From assembly GCA_023333565.1 (NCBI GenBank), contig JAJKFH010001315.1, forward strand, positions 2,270,501 through 2,334,500: a stretch of DNA of 64,000 nt, in the 5' to 3' direction. The notes below the pieces were generated by a model. The model saw only the letters and a list, made by a program, of their open reading frames with translations, did not search any database and had not been told where the DNA came from. This stretch comes from Puffinus mauretanicus (Eukaryota > Chordata > Aves > Procellariiformes > Procellariidae). The position numbers and the translations under genes were made by a program. Of this stretch, positions 58,641 to 64,000 are shown piece after piece. Within the stretch, counting starts at the first letter, position 1, and each line of letters opens with the position of its first letter.

Positions 58641-58707
58641 GGGCCTGATCCAAAACTCAGGTTTGTGAAAAATCACCTCCTGAATTCAGTAGGCTTTGGA
58701 TCAAACC
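58641..58707. mobile_element. Palindromic DNA-transposon (MITE-like) relic
   Basis: It starts GGGCCTGATCCAAA and ends TTTGGATCAAACC, a near-perfect 14-bp terminal inverted repeat around a 40-bp interior with GAATTCAGTAGGC. It shares ends and plan with 32217-32287 and is the better preserved of the two. The element cannot encode a protein, so movement would have depended on a transposase supplied elsewhere. Target-site duplications were not clear. Confidence 0.6.
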
Positions 58708-58709
58708 AA

Positions 58710-60990
58710 AAAATGGAGATGTTAATTTTCATTTAGAACTGGGTCAAAGCCATGCTTTGCTTTATTACTTTAGCAATAAATGTTGAAACAATATGAAGTT
58801 AAATAAGCATTCTGTCTTTTAATAATCAGAAATTGCAGTGGATTTTAGTACAAGCTAAGCAGTTCAGGCAGTTTATGTAAAGCCTACCTAGTTTTGAAAT
58901 GAACACATTTTGACACACCTTAGCTGCTCTTGGAAATCAGCTCATGAGTCGACCTTCCTACTTTGCTTTCTGATCGTATGTCTTTCTGCATCACCACTTT
59001 TGGCTGCACAAACTCTTGCCAAAGGATCCCCTATACTAGGTATTAAAAAGAAACAAACCAAAAAGCCTTCAAGTCTTTGAGTCTTAATGTCTTCATGTAT
59101 TTAGAGAAATATACATCTAACCGCAGTAGATCAGATCATCAGATGGGGCCTCCAGCTGTGCCCAATATGTAATGTTGCTGGTTAAACTTGTATGGACTAT
59201 TGCTACAGCAGCAACTATTCCATAATGCATCCTGCCAACTCTGCAACAACAACAGACATAGAGGGCATTTGTTGCAGTGCTGATCATTTTAGACCTGACA
59301 TTTAAGAATAAATTAATTTCTGTCAGCCTGAAGTTGTAGTAAGTGAAAACCTGCAAGTTCGACTGCTAAACCTACTGGAAAACATAGACCAACTCTGGTA
59401 GGGCAGAAAAACCCTCATTATGGCCTTCTTCAGTAATAAACTCAAACTGAGAGATATGTGCACATAAAGCTCTACGGGCCTTTGTGGGACTTTATATGAG
59501 GGTGAAGAGATCAGTCAGCACAAATCTTTCCTCAGGATTGGGGCCTAAGACTTACAGTTGGAGAGGACGCAAGGAGAAGATGAAAGGAGAACCCTAAGCC
59601 TGCTTCAAATATACTTCTCAGTGCGGCAGAGCAGCACAATGACAGCTATTGTTATGCTAGATGCAAATTCCAGCTACAAACATTACATTGGTTTTCTTGC
59701 AGATTAAAAAAAGAAACCTTCCAGGTACCCGTATTTCATTTGTGGGAAGTAAAATAATGATGCTGCCAGCTACTGGGCAGAAGATAATTTATATACTGTG
59801 TGTGAAACTTACTTTTCATTAAATCAGGCCTAGAGATGCTTATGCGGATTTAACTTGTGAGATTAGCAAATAGCATATATTGTATAGTCTTATATCAGAG
59901 AACAATATAAATGTTTTATTGACTACTTTGCAACCAAGTAGATTATCTGAAATTGGTACTAGTCACCAGGTCTCACGTTTATTTAGCCTTTTTGTGGCGG
60001 GGGAAAAAGAGGCCAGAACCAAACCCTGACCTTAGTCAAAGTTCAGCGGACTTCTTGATGAAACGTTACGGCAAGCTGACCTGCATGCCAGTCTCAGTTC
60101 AGTAAAAATGCTTGCTCATTTAAGCTTTGTCTTCATATGGGAATGTGGTTGTTGAGTTCCATTATATATTAGCATGGACTGCAAATCTAATTGCCTGAGC
60201 CTGGGAAGATGATCTAGATATTTGAGCCTTGCTCTCTTCATGGTACATCTGACAAGAGAGGCTCAAGAGAGTCTTCAAAACAGACTGATTGGCAACTTTG
60301 CAAACCTTATTTTCTTGTCACAGAAATGACCAGTATTTGGAATCCCACCTATTTTAAAACACTGGGACCAATCCGAGTGCTTGTTAACTTCTTTCAGTCT
60401 CTAGGTTCTCCTAGGGATATGAACTAAACCAGGCGCCTACATCCTACAGGGACGCTCTGAGGTTTTTGAAGTCACTGTCTTGCCTGCTGGCATTGGCCTG
60501 TGTTAGTATGGAGTTAGTGTAGAAAGACTTGAGACTTATCAAACTCATGAGACCTACCCTGAGGTACTCCTGCAACTTCAGCCTCTTTTCAGGCTATGTA
60601 GTCTCTTTGCATTAGTGCCAGAAGAGTGATAGTAATAATAGTAATGGGCACTTGAGAAATGCAAGACAGACCCACAAATAAGCATTCATGCTAGAGAGTG
60701 TTTTGTCTGGTGGAAAGGGGAGGGTAATCAGTGTTTCCAATGAGCCCAATTTCCACTCTAGAAATCTGAATTTCACTCTTTGTGTCTTGCAGCCCATATT
60801 TTCTCAGTTAAAAACCTCTGTTTGGTTCTGTGTTATTGAACTGTGACATGACAGCAATTAGAAGACACTTAACTGAGATAAAGGAAACAGTATGCTATCG
60901 AAACCTTTTCTTTAAAAAAAAAAAAAGAAAGAAAAAGGACAATTTTCAATATTTAAGTGATTAGAACCTGTCATTTCATGTTGTTGTTTG
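58710..60990 (+). other. Noncoding DNA, no gene seen
   Basis: Only short unsupported ORFs (59117-59356 minus, 60612-60797 minus). An A run with AAAGAAAG units lies at 60913-60936. No exon was recognised. Confidence 0.5.
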
Positions 60991-60999
60991 CAGGCTGAC

Positions 61000-61105
61000 A
61001 TAAATGACAGGACAAAGGAGCATACATGGAAATAAGATGAAAATTCAGAACAGATGTCAGGAAGCATTTTTCATGCTGAATGTGCACAGTGGCCAACCAG
61101 GTAAG
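61000..61105 (+). mobile_element. Possible old CR1-type LINE 3' fragment, sense
   Basis: The order ATGACAGGACAAAGGAGCAT, then ATTCAGAACAGATGTCAGGA, AGCATTTTTCATGCTGA and GTGGCCAACCAG resembles the pre-terminal part of CR1-like LINEs (GACAGGACAAGAGG..AGGAA..TTTCTTCA). No 3' tail is present. The match is weak and by eye. Confidence 0.3.
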
Positions 61106-62119
61106 GCAAAAGCATTTTCCCATTTAGGAAATAATTAGATGGCCCGTCATGGACAAAATGGCTTTCCCAATTTCCTTTTTCTCTAATTTTCTTACATTCT
61201 TATTATACTCCAGCTGCTATTCACTTTTCTCTGACTGGAAGCTTCATCATCATCTGGACATGAACCTAGTTCTTACAGAAATGAATGAACTATTAACTGC
61301 TAAGTGAACAGCTACTTAGCTAGATATTATCCTGTTGATATTATATCATGCTGTTATATTTAAAGTTTAGCAATGCATCCATTTTGAAGTTCAGAGTTTC
61401 TGAAAGTTTTTATCACAGTTACAAAATTGAGTCTAGGAGAAAGAGTGACAGAAAACATGCTGGTTTTATTATCTTAAAGAGTCTGATTATTTTAAGTGAT
61501 AAAAACGTTACACAAAAATGAAATCTAGGAGATAACTTGGGAAAAAAAAAACAAATTAAATGGACAAATGCACCCTTCCCACCTCCACCCCCCCAAGATG
61601 AATATGTTTCTGGAATCTTCTCTTTAGTTGAGGCTTTGCTCCCAAATCTGATACAGACCTCCTGTGTAATCTTGCTGCCAGTCTTTTATAACCTCATGCT
61701 TTCTCTTTTGCATTCATAGAATAAAATGATTTTATTTTCTCAGGTGAATGTGTGTGTGAAACTGTAATTATTTGGGGCACTGACATTTGACCTCTCCAAT
61801 TATCAGTCAGCACTAAGTTAATTTATTATGCTTGTGATCCTCATTTCAGTAAAGTGTTGGCCCATTACAAGTTCATATGTTAAAGCCATTCGAGAGTGAT
61901 AGATAGATAATGCCCACTGAGGACAATATTAAGACTCAGACCTAGAAGCTGGAAGTCTTTGGTTTGTAATAAATTTTTCCAGGAAATGTTAGGTGAGACC
62001 ATTAAAAGACTTGCTGAACAAATCGCTACAACAGCAGGCCGTGTTTCCAAGCTACTGATTTCCACCATGTAAAAAGTAGAGCTGTCTGCCCCACCCCCCA
62101 CTCCAAGCTCCCATAGTTT

Positions 62120-62530
62120 CAGTGCTAAATGGTGTCACCAATATTCTCAATTTAAAGCCATTTATGTGATAATTAACTAAAAGAATTTGATTTTCATGTT
62201 TGTGGAAATTGCTCGGTGAGGTTGCTTCTGGCTTGCTCCTTAAATATGGATTCCAGCATTAGTAATAAAAATTGAAAATGTCTTAATTAACAATGACCAA
62301 TTTAGACATGTAATTATGGATATTTAAAAAAGCCAATGGTGCTGAAAGATAGTAGCTCTGAGAAGCATTGTTCACTGAAGATGTTGTACTGAAGAGAATG
62401 ATCATTTCCACTTTTCAAGGAATTCAGCCTTCAATCAAATGAAATGCCCAAGGAAATAAAGCTAATTTTTAATGACATATGGAGGCAATGTCAGTCATAG
62501 CACAGAGCAAGTGCAATTTTGTTGGCTTTG
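62120..62530. promoter_or_regulatory. Candidate conserved noncoding element, TAAT-rich
   Basis: Repeat-free sequence with many homeodomain-type words: GTGATAATTAACTAA, CATTAGTAATAAAA, GTCTTAATTAACAATGACC, ATGTAATTATGG and GCTAATTTTTAATGAC. CCAATTTAGACATG and CCTTCAATCAAATG add to a complex, non-repetitive texture. No ORF is present. An enhancer role is inference. Confidence 0.3.
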
Positions 62531-62539
62531 GAACTGGTA

Positions 62540-64000
62540 CAGGACTTGCTTAAGTTAAAGATAGCTAGGGAACTAAAATTTAAGGATGATACTCTGCTCT
62601 CATTTCTGGCTTTTTTCCCCACTGTAATCCCCTCAACACCATGGTGCACACAGTGATGTGAATTGACACTGGAACATCAATCTTGAATTGGAATTTCGTG
62701 ACTTTCTGCTGACGTATGTGACTCCCATACTCTGTTTTCCAGGATTAATTCTTCGAGGTGGTAAGTGAATAAAAGGTGTTCAGCAACTCAAAAGTGGGTG
62801 TGTACTGGTGTCAACAAACCTTCCCAATGTAAAAAAATTCAGTCACTCCTTTTTATATGGATTGGGAAACATTGACTTAAAACTGAAGTTTTTCTGAAGT
62901 AAAAGAATACTTTCGTGTGGGAATTTTCAGGAATTCAAAGGGGAATGTGTGTATATATACACAAAATAAAAATACACTCTATAATACCTTATAATGTATG
63001 TGGTGTGTATATATATATATGTATGTAAAAGATATGTTTGGTGCAAGTATCTGTAAGTGGGCCCTTCTGGACATTAGCTTTTTCATTATGCTTTTTCTAT
63101 TGGTGGAAGATTTAATGGTGCCCTTGTGCTTGATGTCATTAACCATATTGACCGCCACAGTCTGACCACAGAAGGAAAAGGCTACTGTTTTATTCTTGCA
63201 TACTAAATCTCTAATATTAGAAGTGAAGAAATATGAACAAATTTGTGCAAATACAGTAACTGAGTCCCAGTGTCCTCTCACATCAAATTTACATGGAAAC
63301 CATCACAATTCTGCTTAACATGTTGTGGATAGGGACAAATTCTGTATGCTGCTTTCTTCTGTACCAGAAGAAATTCTTCATTGCGGAGTGGTTGTTCCAC
63401 CAACAGTCCAACTGGGGTCTGCAGCCAGTTTTGTGGGGGGAAGAGCATTGGTTCATAGGAATAGGATTTTTACTCCATTTGTCCTCCTTTCCTGCAGGTG
63501 TAACAGGAAAAAGAAAGGACCAGAAGGAAGTCTTTACACCACACACTAATTTAAAAATTACTTTGCACTCTCTTGAAATTTTTAGAGAATCTCATGCTGC
63601 TGTAGGGAGAGAAAAACTTTTAGTTCTTTCACCTCTGCACTACTGAAAATATACATTTTCTGCTGTCCTGCCCAACAATTTTTAACCTGTGCTGTCGTAC
63701 TCAAGGCTATTCTTCAGCTGCCTTGCACAGTTTTAACATTATTAGCAGTAACAGATTTGAAATAAGATTTAGCATTCCAGGTATTTGGATTCGAATGCCA
63801 GAAGTCATAGCATGATCTTGGAATTATGCATTTTTATTTAAATTATTTATTTGCCTTCCTTTCTATATGCTTGATTCATTCTGTGCTGGTTAATTGACTT
63901 TTGGTTGTGTTTTCAAGGCTTTTTTCATAACCATGGGGCTATGAACTTTATGTTCTTCTAAAAAAAAAAGGGAAAAAGGATTCTTGTGAAATGATGTGAT
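62540..64000 (+). other. Noncoding DNA at the window end, no gene called
   Basis: A (TA)n stretch lies at 63006-63020 and another TATATACA patch near 62950. The interval 63289-63646 is open in three frames at once on two strands, but no product is recognisable and splice signals are not convincing. An A run is present at 63960-63969. Confidence 0.45.

Noticed and set aside
59520..59560. CAGGATTGGGGCCTAAGAC, resembling an end of the palindromic transposon family
   Set aside because: No partner inverted repeat was found nearby, so I did not call a third copy.
59702..59723. TTTTCTTGCAG acceptor followed after 22 bases by CCAG|GTACCC donor
   Set aside because: A 22-base microexon without other evidence is far more likely a chance pair of splice-like words.

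Overview
This window looks like nuclear DNA from a bird; a crocodilian or turtle is less likely. The main evidence is three CR1 LINE 3' ends. Two of them end in the CR1 tail motif ATTCTATGATT and carry the core AACAGGCTGCCCAGGGA, and the third includes a recognisable reverse-transcriptase segment. There are also worn relics of older amniote repeats: an older CR1/L3-type LINE, MIR/CORE-like SINEs and a short palindromic DNA transposon. Base composition is AT-rich apart from one CpG island. I see no bacterial, plasmid, phage or organellar features.

I could not identify one protein-coding exon with confidence. Nearly all open frames are short and look like chance ORFs, either low-complexity or overlapping in several frames. 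The one gene-like structure is a CpG island at about 5120-5785. It holds a plus-strand splice donor at 5580/5581, and about 1.2 kb downstream is a candidate 83-bp exon without ATG (6750-6832) with a good acceptor and donor. Together they look like a promoter and 5' untranslated exons of a plus-strand transcript, whose first large intron would fill much of the rest of the window. I could not name the gene.

Layout: 1-5060 is upstream intergenic DNA with a block rich in homeodomain-core motifs (2755-3440) that contains a 14-bp perfect inverted repeat, a LINE relic at 3796-3985 and two G-quadruplex-type tracts. 5120-6832 is the promoter and candidate exons. 6840-40900 is intron-like or intergenic DNA with few repeats, holding a cluster of five CAGGTG E-boxes (9204-9451), simple repeats, three MIR-like SINE relics and one palindromic transposon relic. 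40934-43375 has two CR1 3' ends in the same orientation. 50890-52270 is a nested LINE array, with a younger CR1 inserted in an older LINE. 55090-55690 is a decayed CR1 body. 58641-58707 is a second palindromic transposon relic. 62120-62530 and 50140-50370 are further homeodomain-core-rich blocks.

Overall, low repeat content, no visible coding exons and several blocks resembling conserved noncoding elements suggest a regulatory landscape around, or a long intron within, a developmental gene. That is inference: conservation itself cannot be seen in one sequence.
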